From: Streptomyces odontomachi
Lineage (GTDB): Bacteria; Actinomycetota; Actinomycetes; Streptomycetales; Streptomycetaceae
NCBI RefSeq assembly: GCF_024435355.1
Contig: NZ_JAMJWG010000003.1
Span: 124,001 to 188,000 of the forward strand
Direction: 5' to 3'
Length of the DNA stretch: 64,000 nt
Of the stretch, positions 24,848 through 32,873 are shown in pieces. Below the pieces are notes generated by a model, which did no database searches, had not been told where the DNA came from, and saw nothing but the letters and a program-made list of their open reading frames with translations. The position numbers and the translations under genes were made by a program. The first letter of the stretch is position 1; every line of letters begins with the position of its first letter.

Positions 24848-26223
24848 GGGTGTTGCAGGTCATCACCGGGCTCGGGGTGGGCGGTGCGGAGCAGCAGGTA
24901 CGGCTGTTGCTGCGTCAGCTGCGCGTCGACGGGGCCGTCGAGTGCGACGTCGTCACGCTCACCCACCCGGGTCCGGTGGCCGAGGGGCTGGCGGCCGACG
25001 GGGTACGCGTCACCCACATCGGCATGGCCGGCAACCGCGACGCCACCGTGCTGCCCCGCCTGACCAGGCTGATCCGGGCGGGCCGCTACGACGTGGTGCA
25101 CACCCATCTGTACCGGGCCTGCCTGTACGGGCGGGTGGCGGCCCGGCTCGCGGGCGTCCGGGCGGTGCTGGCCACCGAGCACTCGCTGGGCGAGACGCTG
25201 ATGGAGGGCCGCCCGATCACGCCGGGCGTGCGCGCGCTCTACCTCGCCTCGGAGCGGCTCGGCCACGCCACCGTCGCCGTCTCGCCCACGGTGGCCGCAC
25301 GGCTGCGCCGCTGGGGCGTGCCGGCGCACCGGGTGCACATCGTCCCGAACGGCATCGACGCCGCACGCTTCCGCTTCGATCCGGCCGTCCGGCACCGGGC
25401 GCGGCGGCTGCTCGGGTTGCCGGAGGACGCGTGCGTGATCGGCGGCGTGGGCCGGCTGGCGCCCGGCAAGCGGTTCGAGATCCTGCTGCACGCGCTGACC
25501 GCGCTGCCGAACCAGTGCGTGCTGCTGCTGGTCGGAGGCGGTCCCGAGGAGGATGCGCTGCGCCACACGGCCCGCCGCCTCGGTCTCGTCGACCGCGTCA
25601 TCTTCGCAGGTGAACGCCCCTACCTGCCGCCCCTGACCGTCCCCCCGCGCACCCCGCGCGCACCCCACGACCCACGCGCCACCGCCGGCGACGGCGCCGG
25701 CGCCGGCCTGCCCTCGGCGTCGGAGCTGGCCGCTGCCCGTACGCTGCCCGCGCTGCTGGCCGCCATGGACGTGCTGGCCGCGCCGTCCCAGGAGGAGACC
25801 TTCGGGCTCGCCGTCATCGAGGGGCTCGCGGCGGGTCTGCCGGTGCTGTACGCCGCATGCCCGGCGCTCCAGGACCTGCCCCCGAGCGCGGCACCCGGCG
25901 CGCGGCGCATCGCGAGCACCCCGCAGGCCTTCGCCCGCGCCCTGTACCACCTGTACGCCGAGGCCCGGAACGGTCCGCAACCCCAGGCGGCGCGGCTGCC
26001 GCAGGGCACGCACCGCCTCCCCGTCCCCGACGCCGTACGCCATTACGCCATCACCCGCACCGCGGACCGGCTGAAGCGGATCTACGCGACGACCGTCGCC
26101 GGCACCCACGCGACCGCGCCCCCACCCGCCGACACCGGCCCACCCACGACCACCCCCGCACCTGCCCAGGACCGGACCACCCCGAACGCGGGCGGCCCCA
26201 CCTCGTTGGGAGTGACCCCTTGA
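24844..26223 (+). CDS. glycosyltransferase family 4, second in operon
   Basis: 459-aa GT-B glycosyltransferase. It begins MRVLQVITGLGVGGAEQQVR, the classic GT4 start with a GGAE loop. The C-terminal half has IVPNGIDAARFRFDP, VGRLAPGKRFEILLHAL, LLLVGGGPEEDAL and the donor-binding SQEETFGLAVIEGLAAGLPV (EX7E). A Pro/Ala/Gly insert of about 40 residues (TVPPRTPRAPHDPRATAGDG) splits the donor domain. The Thr/Pro tail (about 420-459) is disordered. Start and stop overlap both neighbours (ATGA and TGATG), so expression is tightly coupled. Confidence 0.92.
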   Translation: MRVLQVITGLGVGGAEQQVRLLLRQLRVDGAVECDVVTLTHPGPVAEGLAADGVRVTHIGMAGNRDATVLPRLTRLIRAGRYDVVHTHLYRACLYGRVAARLAGVRAVLATEHSLGETLMEGRPITPGVRALYLASERLGHATVAVSPTVAARLRRWGVPAHRVHIVPNGIDAARFRFDPAVRHRARRLLGLPEDACVIGGVGRLAPGKRFEILLHALTALPNQCVLLLVGGGPEEDALRHTARRLGLVDRVIFAGERPYLPPLTVPPRTPRAPHDPRATAGDGAGAGLPSASELAAARTLPALLAAMDVLAAPSQEETFGLAVIEGLAAGLPVLYAACPALQDLPPSAAPGARRIASTPQAFARALYHLYAEARNGPQPQAARLPQGTHRLPVPDAVRHYAITRTADRLKRIYATTVAGTHATAPPPADTGPPTTTPAPAQDRTTPNAGGPTSLGVTP

Positions 26224-26978
26224 TGCCCCGAACCCCGAGCAGACGGCGCAACACCACCGCAGCGCGGGTGCGAACGCCCGCACCGGCGCCGGCTCCCGCC
26301 CGCGCCCCCGAGCCGGTACCGCATCCGCCGGGTCCGGAGCCGGCGGGTGCGCCGGAGCAGCGGTGGTGGCGGGCGCGCCGGTGGCTGCCGTGGCTGGCGC
26401 TGCCGGTCTGCCTGGCCGTCGGGAGCCTCACCGGCGGTACGTACGGCGCGCTGCGGACGCCCCAGTACACGGCCACCGCCTACGTGATCGTCGTCCCGGA
26501 GGGCAAGTCGGAGCCGTCCACGGCGCTCGGCTTCGCGCAGACCTACGGCAGGACGGCCACGCAGTTGGCGGTGCTCGGGGATGCGCCGGTGTGGGCCGGG
26601 GTGCCCGTGCGCACCCTGCGCGCCAGCGTGCGCGCCGAGACCTCACCGGACGCGCCGATGATCGCGCTGACCGCCTCCTCGCCCCTTCCCGACCGGGCGG
26701 CGGACATGGCCAACGCCGTCTCCCGGGCGTTGATCATCAACGCGAACGTGACGCACCGCGACACCCATGTCCGCGTCGTGCAGTTCTCCCGCGCGATCCC
26801 GCCCACGGAGCCCGCGTCGCCGTCCGCGCTGGTGACCGCGCTGGTGGGGGCCTGCGCCGGCGGCCTGCTGGGCGGTCTGGCCCTGCTCGTCCGGCACCCG
26901 GAGCGCCCCCGGTCCACGGCCGGGGGCGCTCCGGTGCCCGGCCCTGCGACCTCGGCCGACGTACGCGGGAGACGCTGA
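26223..26978 (+). CDS. Wzz-like chain-length / exopolysaccharide co-polymerase protein
   Basis: 251-aa membrane protein. After a Pro/Ala-rich cytosolic N-terminus it has a helix (WLPWLALPVCLAVGSLTGGT), a periplasmic-type domain (YTATAYVIVVPEGK, ALGFAQTYGRTATQLAVLG) and a second helix near the C-terminus (SALVTALVGACAGGLLGGLA). The PTEPASPSALV motif just before the last helix is the usual Wzz/PCP proline motif. Such proteins set polymer length. No tyrosine-kinase (CpsD) domain is attached. It overlaps the GT4 stop (TGATG) and its own stop overlaps the next start. Confidence 0.83.
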   Translation: MPRTPSRRRNTTAARVRTPAPAPAPARAPEPVPHPPGPEPAGAPEQRWWRARRWLPWLALPVCLAVGSLTGGTYGALRTPQYTATAYVIVVPEGKSEPSTALGFAQTYGRTATQLAVLGDAPVWAGVPVRTLRASVRAETSPDAPMIALTASSPLPDRAADMANAVSRALIINANVTHRDTHVRVVQFSRAIPPTEPASPSALVTALVGACAGGLLGGLALLVRHPERPRSTAGGAPVPGPATSADVRGRR

Positions 26979-28420
26979 TGGTGCCGCACGGGGAACCGGT
27001 GCCGGGAAGCGGGGCGATCGCCCGCGCCACGTCGCCCGGGACCCCGGCCCCACCGCCCCGCACCCCGGGCACGCCGGGCACGCCCCTGTGCGCCCCGCCC
27101 GCACCACCAAGCGCCCCGGCAAAGCGGATTGGCACCCTGCCCCGCACGGAGCTGAGCGTCGAGGTGTGCACGACCTCCGACGGGTTCGGTGCGCTGGCCG
27201 ACGAATGGGGCGAGCTGTGCGTACGGTGCTCCGCCGCGACCCCGTTCCAGACCCATGCCTGGCTGCATGCATGGTGGCGCGCGTACGGCACCCGGCGGTT
27301 CGGACGGGACCGCGGCCTGCGGATCGTCCTCGTCCGCGCGACCGACGCGCCGGCGGCGACCGGTACGACGGCCGGCATGCCGGCCCAGGGGCCCGGCGCG
27401 GCGACCCCGGGGCCCGGCGCGGCGACCCGCGCGCCCGGATCCGCCGCCCCTCGCGGGGTACTGGTCGCCGCCGCCGCCCTGCGGCGCACCCATCGCCCGT
27501 GGCCCGCGCTGGTGCCGTTGGGCGGTGCGATCTCCGACTTCACGGACGTGCTGGTGGACGATGCGCACGCCACGCGGGTCACCCCGGTGCTGGCCGACGC
27601 GCTCGCCGAGGTCGCGGGCGGCGCGCTGATCGACTTTCCGGAGGTTCGGCCGGGCGCGGCCGTGGAGCGGGTCTTCGCCGGCTGGCCCGGGCCACGGCGG
27701 GGGCTGCCCGCCTCGGTCTGCCTGGAGTTGCCGGGCGGGTCGATGGACGAGCTGGTGGCCCGGCTGCCGGCGTCCCGCGCGCAGCGGGTGCGTTCGAACC
27801 TGCGCAAGCTGGCCGCGTTGGGGCCGGAGCGCCGGGTGGTGCCGCCCGACGAGGTGCCCGGCGCCCTGCGCACCCTGCTCGACCTGCACCGTGTGCAGTG
27901 GCAGGGGCGCGCCAGGAAGGTGACGCGTGAGCACCTGAAGCCGCGGTTCAGGGCGCACCTGGAGCGGGCGGTGCACGCCATGGTGGTGCGCGGGGAGGCA
28001 GTGGTGACCGAGTTCCGCTTCGACGGTGCGCTGCTCGCGGCCGACCTGACCCTGCTGGCACCCCGGCTGACCGGCGGTTACCTGTACGGGGCCGATCCAC
28101 GTCTACGGGGCTGGAAGGTGGACGTGATGACGATGCTGGTGCAGTCGTGCATCCTGCACGGGGCCGGGAGTGCACCCGGTTCCGCCGGCACCCGGGTGCT
28201 GAGCCTGCTGCGCGGCGACGAATCCCACAAGCACCACTGGCGCCCGCAGAGGGTCGTCAACCGGCGGCTCCTGCTGGCCGGCCGGCGCACCGCCGTGCTG
28301 CTGCGCGCGACCGTCTGGGCGCACGCGGCGCGCACCCGCGCCAAGGCGCTGCTGCGCGCCGTGCGGGAGCGGGCCGCGACACGACGACACGGCACCGCGG
28401 CCGGGACGAGTCGTCCTTGA
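26978..28420 (+). CDS. CelD/BcsL-type GNAT acyltransferase
   Basis: 480-aa protein. A Pro/Thr-rich N-terminal 50 residues precede a FemAB-like double GNAT fold: ELSVEVCTTSDGFGALADEW, TPFQTHAWLHAWWRAYG, and the C-terminal acetyltransferase part (ERAVHAMVVRGEAVVTEFRF, GGYLYGADPRLRGWKVDVM). Members named CelD in cellulose loci are thought to acylate sugars or the polymer. Here it could decorate the exopolysaccharide, perhaps after the deacetylase acts. It contains a short PGAATPGPGAATRAPG repeat near 140. It is the last gene; a long hairpin overlaps its 3' end. Confidence 0.85.
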   Translation: MVPHGEPVPGSGAIARATSPGTPAPPPRTPGTPGTPLCAPPAPPSAPAKRIGTLPRTELSVEVCTTSDGFGALADEWGELCVRCSAATPFQTHAWLHAWWRAYGTRRFGRDRGLRIVLVRATDAPAATGTTAGMPAQGPGAATPGPGAATRAPGSAAPRGVLVAAAALRRTHRPWPALVPLGGAISDFTDVLVDDAHATRVTPVLADALAEVAGGALIDFPEVRPGAAVERVFAGWPGPRRGLPASVCLELPGGSMDELVARLPASRAQRVRSNLRKLAALGPERRVVPPDEVPGALRTLLDLHRVQWQGRARKVTREHLKPRFRAHLERAVHAMVVRGEAVVTEFRFDGALLAADLTLLAPRLTGGYLYGADPRLRGWKVDVMTMLVQSCILHGAGSAPGSAGTRVLSLLRGDESHKHHWRPQRVVNRRLLLAGRRTAVLLRATVWAHAARTRAKALLRAVRERAATRRHGTAAGTSRP

Positions 28421-28443
28421 CTCCCCCGGCCGCGGTGCCGTGT
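28387..28443. terminator. 19-bp perfect hairpin ending the exopolysaccharide operon
   Basis: Bases 28387-28405 pair perfectly with 28425-28443; the stop codon of the last operon gene (28418-28420) lies in the loop. It is symmetric, so it can also stop transcription of the chaplin gene that converges from the right. Confidence 0.88.
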
Positions 28444-28459
28444 GACACCGCCCGATCGA

Positions 28460-28951
28460 TCAGGCGCGGGCGGCCACGGCCCTGCCCCGGCGGTAGAGCA
28501 CCACACCGCCGGTGAGCAGCACCGCGCCGAGGCCGGCCGCCGCGATCGTGGTCGGGTTGCCGCCGGTCTCGGCCAGCTGGGGCTGGGCCGGCAGGGTGCG
28601 GGCCTGGACCGGTTCCGGAGCCTGGTGGACCGGTGCCGGGGTGTCCGGCTTGGCCGGCTCGGTCTCCGGCTGGCTCTCTTCCTTCGGCTTCTCCTTGTTG
28701 TGGTCGTCGTCGACGTTGGCGCAGTGGGTGCCGAATGCCGGGTTGAGCGCGGCGATGATGTCCAGGCTGTTGCCGCAGATGTTCACCGGAACGTTCACGG
28801 GCACCGAAACGCTGTTGCCCGACGCCACACCGGGCGAGTCCGACACGACCGCGTCCGCGTCCGCATCGGCGAACGCGAAGGCGCCGGGCACGGACAGGAT
28901 GCCCGTCACGGCCGCTGCCGTGAGCATTCCCTTACTGAGGACCTGTCGCAA
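28460..28951 (-). CDS. chaplin with one chaplin domain and LAETG sortase signal
   Basis: 163-aa cell-wall-anchored chaplin. From TTG 28951 the protein reads LRQVLSKGMLTAAAVTGILS, the usual chaplin signal peptide, behind AGGAAG. One chaplin domain follows (DSPGVASGNSVSVPVNVPVN, ICGNSLDIIAALNPAFGTHC). Then comes an acidic, Pro/Glu-rich wall-spanning linker and a sorting signal: LAETG, hydrophobic helix (TTIAAAGLGAVLLTGGVVLY), RRGR tail. The known long chaplins ChpA-C carry two chaplin domains; this one has one. The longer frame to 29086 lacks a start signal. It faces the exopolysaccharide operon, sharing a terminator. Confidence 0.9.
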   Translation of the reverse strand: MRQVLSKGMLTAAAVTGILSVPGAFAFADADADAVVSDSPGVASGNSVSVPVNVPVNICGNSLDIIAALNPAFGTHCANVDDDHNKEKPKEESQPETEPAKPDTPAPVHQAPEPVQARTLPAQPQLAETGGNPTTIAAAGLGAVLLTGGVVLYRRGRAVAARA

Positions 28952-29402
28952 TCTAGTTGTCTTCCTGCTCGCAATGGGAGCCGGCCCCACGGCTGACCGT
29001 CCAGGTCCGGCACTGACACAGCCTGGCAGGCTGCTACGGCTGCCACGTATTTCTTCGCGTGGGCGCGCAATCACGGTGGCGGCCATATGATGCTGCTTTT
29101 CCTACTGCATTTACCGCATTCCATGTCCGCCGACCGGGAACGCGCCCCCGTGAACGTTGGCATCTGCTCAACTGCCGTGCACCCGAATGGTTTCGCCTTG
29201 TCACCCTGCCGATGTTCCATGTGTTTTTCCGGGAATGTTATTTCCACTCGGGAATCGGCGGACCACACCCCGATCCGGCCGCCCCAGCCACCCCAGACCG
29301 GCCCAGACCCAGCCACCCCACACCACCCCAGAACCCCAGACCCGGGTACCGCTCACCGACCCAGACCCAGCCCCCACACACCCGGCCAGGCCCAGGCGCC
29401 GC
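28952..29402. other. chaplin upstream region, no gene seen
   Basis: About 450 bp without a supportable gene. The first 280 bp is A/T-richer than average (for example TATGATGCTGCTTTTC near 29087) and should hold the chaplin promoter on the minus strand. No developmental-sigma consensus is clear. From 29270 to 29400 the plus strand is almost pure C and A with CCAGACC-type repeats, a low-complexity tract. Confidence 0.6.
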
Positions 29403-29597
29403 TCAACCGCGCGGCCAGTGATCACGTGACACGAGCGCGTTCCACTCCGGGTCCGGCCGACCCGGCAGGGTCCTGCCCTGGCGGCGCCAGGACTCCATCA
29501 ACGCGGCGTAGAGCGGCTCCGGTACCGGATTCTCACGGGTGCGTCTGCTCGCCGGAATGAATCCCTGCCGTTTCCAGCGGCCATTGGATTTCGTCAT
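29403..29597 (-). CDS. small hypothetical protein, 64 aa
   Basis: Starts ATG 29597 behind GAGGGAG. The sequence (PEPLYAALMESWRRQGRTLPGRPDPEW, then NALVSRDHW) is basic, with Trp/Arg-rich helices, and resembles small conserved Streptomyces proteins of unknown role. No signal or membrane segment. Codon bias is acceptable and the surroundings are otherwise non-coding. Confidence 0.5.
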   Translation of the reverse strand: MTKSNGRWKRQGFIPASRRTRENPVPEPLYAALMESWRRQGRTLPGRPDPEWNALVSRDHWPRG

Positions 29598-29716
29598 GCT
29601 CCCTCATTGCTTGCTCCGGCGGCCGTGCACACACGGGTGATCCCCTACCGATCCCTGCTGATCCAATACCGAGCATGCCCCACGGCACCCGTGACGGCAC
29701 GCATCGGAAATTAAGC

Positions 29717-29734
29717 CGTATGAAGTCGTATGAA
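29717..29734. repeat. 10-bp-phased direct repeat CGTATGAA
   Basis: CGTATGAA at 29717-29724 and 29727-29734 lies in a clearly A/T-rich patch about 135 bp upstream of the SURF1 gene. A one-turn spacing suggests a binding site. The owner protein is unknown. Confidence 0.35.
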
Positions 29735-29868
29735 TATGACCGCTCGGGAGACACATTCGCGAAAACGGCTCTCCCGGGGCACCGCACCGGAATTCGGCGC
29801 CACCACCCCGGTCGCCGGACGAGGTCCCCGTCGTCCGCGCCCGTATCGGGGCCCCGTACCGTGGAGGG

Positions 29869-30672
29869 GTGTACCGGTTCCTGCTGACCCCCCGCTGGTG
29901 GGCGATCAACGCCTTCCTGCTGCTCGCCGTGCCGCTCTGCGTCTTCATGGGAACGTGGCAGCTGAGCCGGTTCCAGGACCACGTGCACGCCCAACGCGCC
30001 AGCGACCACGCCGCCGAGGCCGCACACACCGCCCGCCCCCGGCCGCTCGGGTCGCTGCTTCCCGTGACGCAGGACACCTCCGGCAAGCGGGCCAGCGTGA
30101 CCGGCCGCTACGACCGCCAGTTCCTGGTCCCGGACCGTCAGCTGAACGGCAGGACCGGCTCTTACGTGCTGACCCTGCTGCGCACCGGCGACGACAAGGC
30201 GCTGCCCGTGGTGCGCGGCTGGCTGCCCGGCACCCCGAGCCCCTCCGCCACCCCGGCGCCACCGACCGGCCAGGTCACCGTGACCGGCGCCCTGCAAGCC
30301 TCCGAGAGCCCCGGGTCGAACGGCGTGAGCGGCGCCGGCGGGCTGCCCGCCGGCCAGGTCGGCATGATCAGCGCGGCCTCCCTGGTGAACCTCGTCCCCT
30401 ACCAGGTGGACGACGCGTGGATCACGCTCGACAGGGCGGACGACGGGATGAAGGCGGTACCGGCCACCGCCCCGGAGGGCAGCGGCCTGGATCTGAAGGC
30501 GTTCCAGAACCTCGGCTACACCGGCGAGTGGTTCGTCTTCGCCGGCTTCGTGCTCTTCATGTGGTTCCGGTTGGCACGGCGCGAGGCGGAAGCGGTACGA
30601 GACGCCCGCCTGGGGTTGGTCCCGGACGAGCCGTCGGACGAGCCGTCGACGGCACCCGCGGACGTTCCGTAA
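29869..30672 (+). CDS. SURF1-family cytochrome oxidase assembly protein
   Basis: 267-aa membrane protein thought to help assemble the heme a3-copper centre of aa3-type cytochrome c oxidase. Two membrane helices bracket an outward-facing domain: LTPRWWAINAFLLLAVPLCV at the start with the conserved GTWQLSRFQDH, and WFVFAGFVLFMWFRL at the end. Family motifs GRYDRQFLVPDRQLNGRTGSY and VVRGWLPG are present. GTG 29869 follows GGAGGGG. The coding sequence ends inside a 15-bp tandem repeat that contains the stop codon. Confidence 0.92.
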   Translation: MYRFLLTPRWWAINAFLLLAVPLCVFMGTWQLSRFQDHVHAQRASDHAAEAAHTARPRPLGSLLPVTQDTSGKRASVTGRYDRQFLVPDRQLNGRTGSYVLTLLRTGDDKALPVVRGWLPGTPSPSATPAPPTGQVTVTGALQASESPGSNGVSGAGGLPAGQVGMISAASLVNLVPYQVDDAWITLDRADDGMKAVPATAPEGSGLDLKAFQNLGYTGEWFVFAGFVLFMWFRLARREAEAVRDARLGLVPDEPSDEPSTAPADVP

Positions 30673-30704
30673 GCGGACGTTCCGTAAGAGGACGTTGCGT
30701 GCCG
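30660..30704. repeat. 15-bp tandem repeat across the SURF1 stop codon
   Basis: GGACGTTCCGTAAGC (30660-30674), GGACGTTCCGTAAGA (30675-30689) and a diverged GGACGTTGCGTGCCG (30690-30704). The TAA of the first unit is the SURF1 stop, so the array looks like duplication of the gene end. Confidence 0.85.
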
Positions 30705-30717
30705 GGCCGGCAGGCTC

Positions 30718-32223
30718 TCAGGACGTCGCCAGCAGCCCCGTCCGGTAGAGCGTCCCCGCGCAGGCGTGCGGGATGGTGGTGGTCGCGCTGGGGGCCCCGG
30801 GGTCGGCGGTGTGCGAGACGGTGACGCTGCCTTCGCCCGGTGTGACGTCCTCGCTGTAGAGCTGGGTGGACATCTGGCTCCCGTCGGAGCTGGACGGCGC
30901 CATTTCGGTCCGGTCGCTGCCGGAGTCGCCGCCCGTGCTCGGGGTCGGGTCGGCCGTGGGCCCGCCGCTGCCGCCTTCGGGCTGGCAGGTCTCCGAGGGC
31001 ACCCAGGCGAACTTGATCTCGTAGGCCGCACCGGGCTGGAGGATCAGCTGGGCCGGCTCTGCGGCGGGCGAGGGCAGTCCGCTCGCCGGGTCGCCCGCGG
31101 TGTGGTCGACCACGTTGATCTTCGACGGGTCCGCCGCGCCCTGGGCGACCGTGGCGACGGTGCCGGCGCCTTCGATGGTGCAGTCGCTGTCTGAGACGTT
31201 GGTGACGCGGAAGCTGCCGTAGACCCGGCCGTCGGCGTCGGCCGTGCCGATGGTGGACTGGACGTTGCCGAGCGCGGTGGCGGCGCAGGCCGGGGAGGTG
31301 GCGGCCAGGGTGCGGTCCGGGTCGGGTCCGCTGCTGGCGCCGCCGCTCTGATCCGTGCCGTCGCCGGTGCCGTGGCCGCTGCCCTTGTCGGCGCCGCCGG
31401 TCGTGCCGCCCGTCTGGCCCGGGCCCTGCCGGCCGCCGTCGGTGTCCTTGCCGCCCGACGTGCCGCCGTGCACCGCCTCGCCGTGTCCCGCGACGGATGT
31501 GTGGTCCCCGCCCGAGCCGCCGGACCGTGTCACGTGGATGACCGCGGGGACGGCGGTGCAGAGCAGGACGGCCGCGGCGACGAGCCCCACGAGGGCCTGC
31601 CGCTTGCGGGCACGCCGCGCGGGCACCGCATGACGCAGGTGATCCAGGCTGCCCGGCCGGGGCTCGACGTCCTGCACGGCCTCCTTGAGCAGCCGGCCCA
31701 GCGCCAGTTCGTCGGCGCCGAACGCGGGGTCGCCGGACCCGTCGGGATCGAAACCGCCGTCATCCGGGCCGCCGGTACCGGGGCCACGCCTGCCGGGACC
31801 GCCGGGCCCCGCGGGGGCACCGGGTCCACGAACGTTTCTGTCGCCGCTTTCAGCGCTTTCGGCGCGGTCGGCGCTTCGGCCGTCTCGGGCGTGCGGCACG
31901 CCGAGGGTGCCGTGCTGCTCCGGGGGCTCGGGGGCGCCGGGCCAGGCCGGGGTGCCGGATCCAGCGGCGCCGGTTGCGTTCCCCTCGGGGAGGCGGTCGG
32001 TGGGGCCCTGTGTCACGGAATGGTTCCCAGCGTGCTGCTCGTCTGTGGGACGGCCGCCCAGGTCGGGCGGGCCGTATCGGCTGTCGGGATGGTACCGGCC
32101 GAGGTCGCGCCCGTCGCCGTACCGGCCGGCCCGGCCCGTGTACCGGCCGGACGCGACACGGCCGGCGCCGGGGCCACTGCCGCCGCGCTTGTCCCTGTCG
32201 TCCCCCGGTCCGGTGCCTTTCAT
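30718..32223 (-). CDS. membrane-anchored DUF4232-like protein coupled to sigma factor (possible anti-sigma)
   Basis: 501 aa. Residues 1-190 are Gly/Arg/Asp-rich and disordered. A short helical region (FGADELALGRLLKEAVQDVE) precedes one membrane helix (RQALVGLVAAAVLLCTAVPA). Outside the cell a Ser/Gly/Thr linker leads to a beta-rich domain (ACAATALGNVQSTIGTADAD, GSFRVTNVSDSDCTIEGAG) similar to DUF4232. The gene overlaps the upstream sigma factor by 4 bases (ATGA), so the two are made together. One-TM partners of SigE-family ECF factors often act as anti-sigma factors, but no ZAS zinc motif is visible, so that role is inferred. Confidence 0.75.
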   Translation of the reverse strand: MKGTGPGDDRDKRGGSGPGAGRVASGRYTGRAGRYGDGRDLGRYHPDSRYGPPDLGGRPTDEQHAGNHSVTQGPTDRLPEGNATGAAGSGTPAWPGAPEPPEQHGTLGVPHARDGRSADRAESAESGDRNVRGPGAPAGPGGPGRRGPGTGGPDDGGFDPDGSGDPAFGADELALGRLLKEAVQDVEPRPGSLDHLRHAVPARRARKRQALVGLVAAAVLLCTAVPAVIHVTRSGGSGGDHTSVAGHGEAVHGGTSGGKDTDGGRQGPGQTGGTTGGADKGSGHGTGDGTDQSGGASSGPDPDRTLAATSPACAATALGNVQSTIGTADADGRVYGSFRVTNVSDSDCTIEGAGTVATVAQGAADPSKINVVDHTAGDPASGLPSPAAEPAQLILQPGAAYEIKFAWVPSETCQPEGGSGGPTADPTPSTGGDSGSDRTEMAPSSSDGSQMSTQLYSEDVTPGEGSVTVSHTADPGAPSATTTIPHACAGTLYRTGLLATS

Positions 32224-32873
32224 GCCGGCGCCCCCATGGAGACGCGCAGGGCCGCGATGCCGCGAGATCCGTACGCCTTCACGGAGCCGAGGGAGATGCC
32301 GAGCGTCTCGGCGACCTGGGCCTCGGTCATGTCGGCGAAGTAGCGCAGCACCAGCACCTCGCGCTGGCGACGCTGGAGCCCGCGCATCGCCTTGATGAGG
32401 TCGTCGCGCTCCAACTGGTCGTACGCGCCCTCTTCGGCGCTGGCCATGTCGGGCATCGGCTTGGGGAGCAGCTTGAGCCCGAGGATGCGGCGACGCAGCG
32501 TGGAACGCGACAGGTTGACCACGGTCTGGCGCAGGTAGGCCAGGGTCTTCTCCGGGTCGCGCACCCGCTTGCGGGCGGAGTGCACCCGGATGAACGCCTC
32601 CTGCACGACGTCCTCGCAGGACGCGGTGTCGTCCAGGAGCAGCGCGGCCAGGCCGAGGAGCGACCGGTAATGCGCGCGGTAGGTCTCGGTGAGATGATCA
32701 ACTGTGGTACCGGCGGCCATGACGTCGTCAGCGCCCTCGCGCTGCAACGGAACACGGGTGGGCCGCGCCGCGGGGGCGATCACCGGCATGCCGCCGGAGA
32801 CACGCGTGCGCCGGGGCGGCCGTAGAACGGCGCCGACCGCGGGCGCCACTGAGATGTCGAGAACCTCTGCCAC
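32220..32873 (-). CDS. SigE-family ECF RNA polymerase sigma factor
   Basis: 217-aa extracytoplasmic-function sigma factor. Region 2 reads YRAHYRSLLGLAALLLDDTA, CEDVVQEAFIRVHSARKRVR. Region 4 reads LQRRQREVLVLRYFADMTEA, QVAETLGISLGSVKAYGSRG. The first ~50 residues before region 2 are an unusual basic, Pro-rich extension. If translation instead starts at ATG 32720 (MAAGTTVDHLTETYRAHY), the protein would have normal length. The GTG at 32873 has a purine-rich stretch only at long distance. It heads a two-gene operon with the membrane protein downstream. Confidence 0.88.
   Translation of the reverse strand: MAEVLDISVAPAVGAVLRPPRRTRVSGGMPVIAPAARPTRVPLQREGADDVMAAGTTVDHLTETYRAHYRSLLGLAALLLDDTASCEDVVQEAFIRVHSARKRVRDPEKTLAYLRQTVVNLSRSTLRRRILGLKLLPKPMPDMASAEEGAYDQLERDDLIKAMRGLQRRQREVLVLRYFADMTEAQVAETLGISLGSVKAYGSRGIAALRVSMGAPA

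Noticed and set aside
29270..29400. C/A-rich tract as a coding region or regulatory repeat
   Set aside because: Low-complexity without regular period, no start site, no conserved motif.
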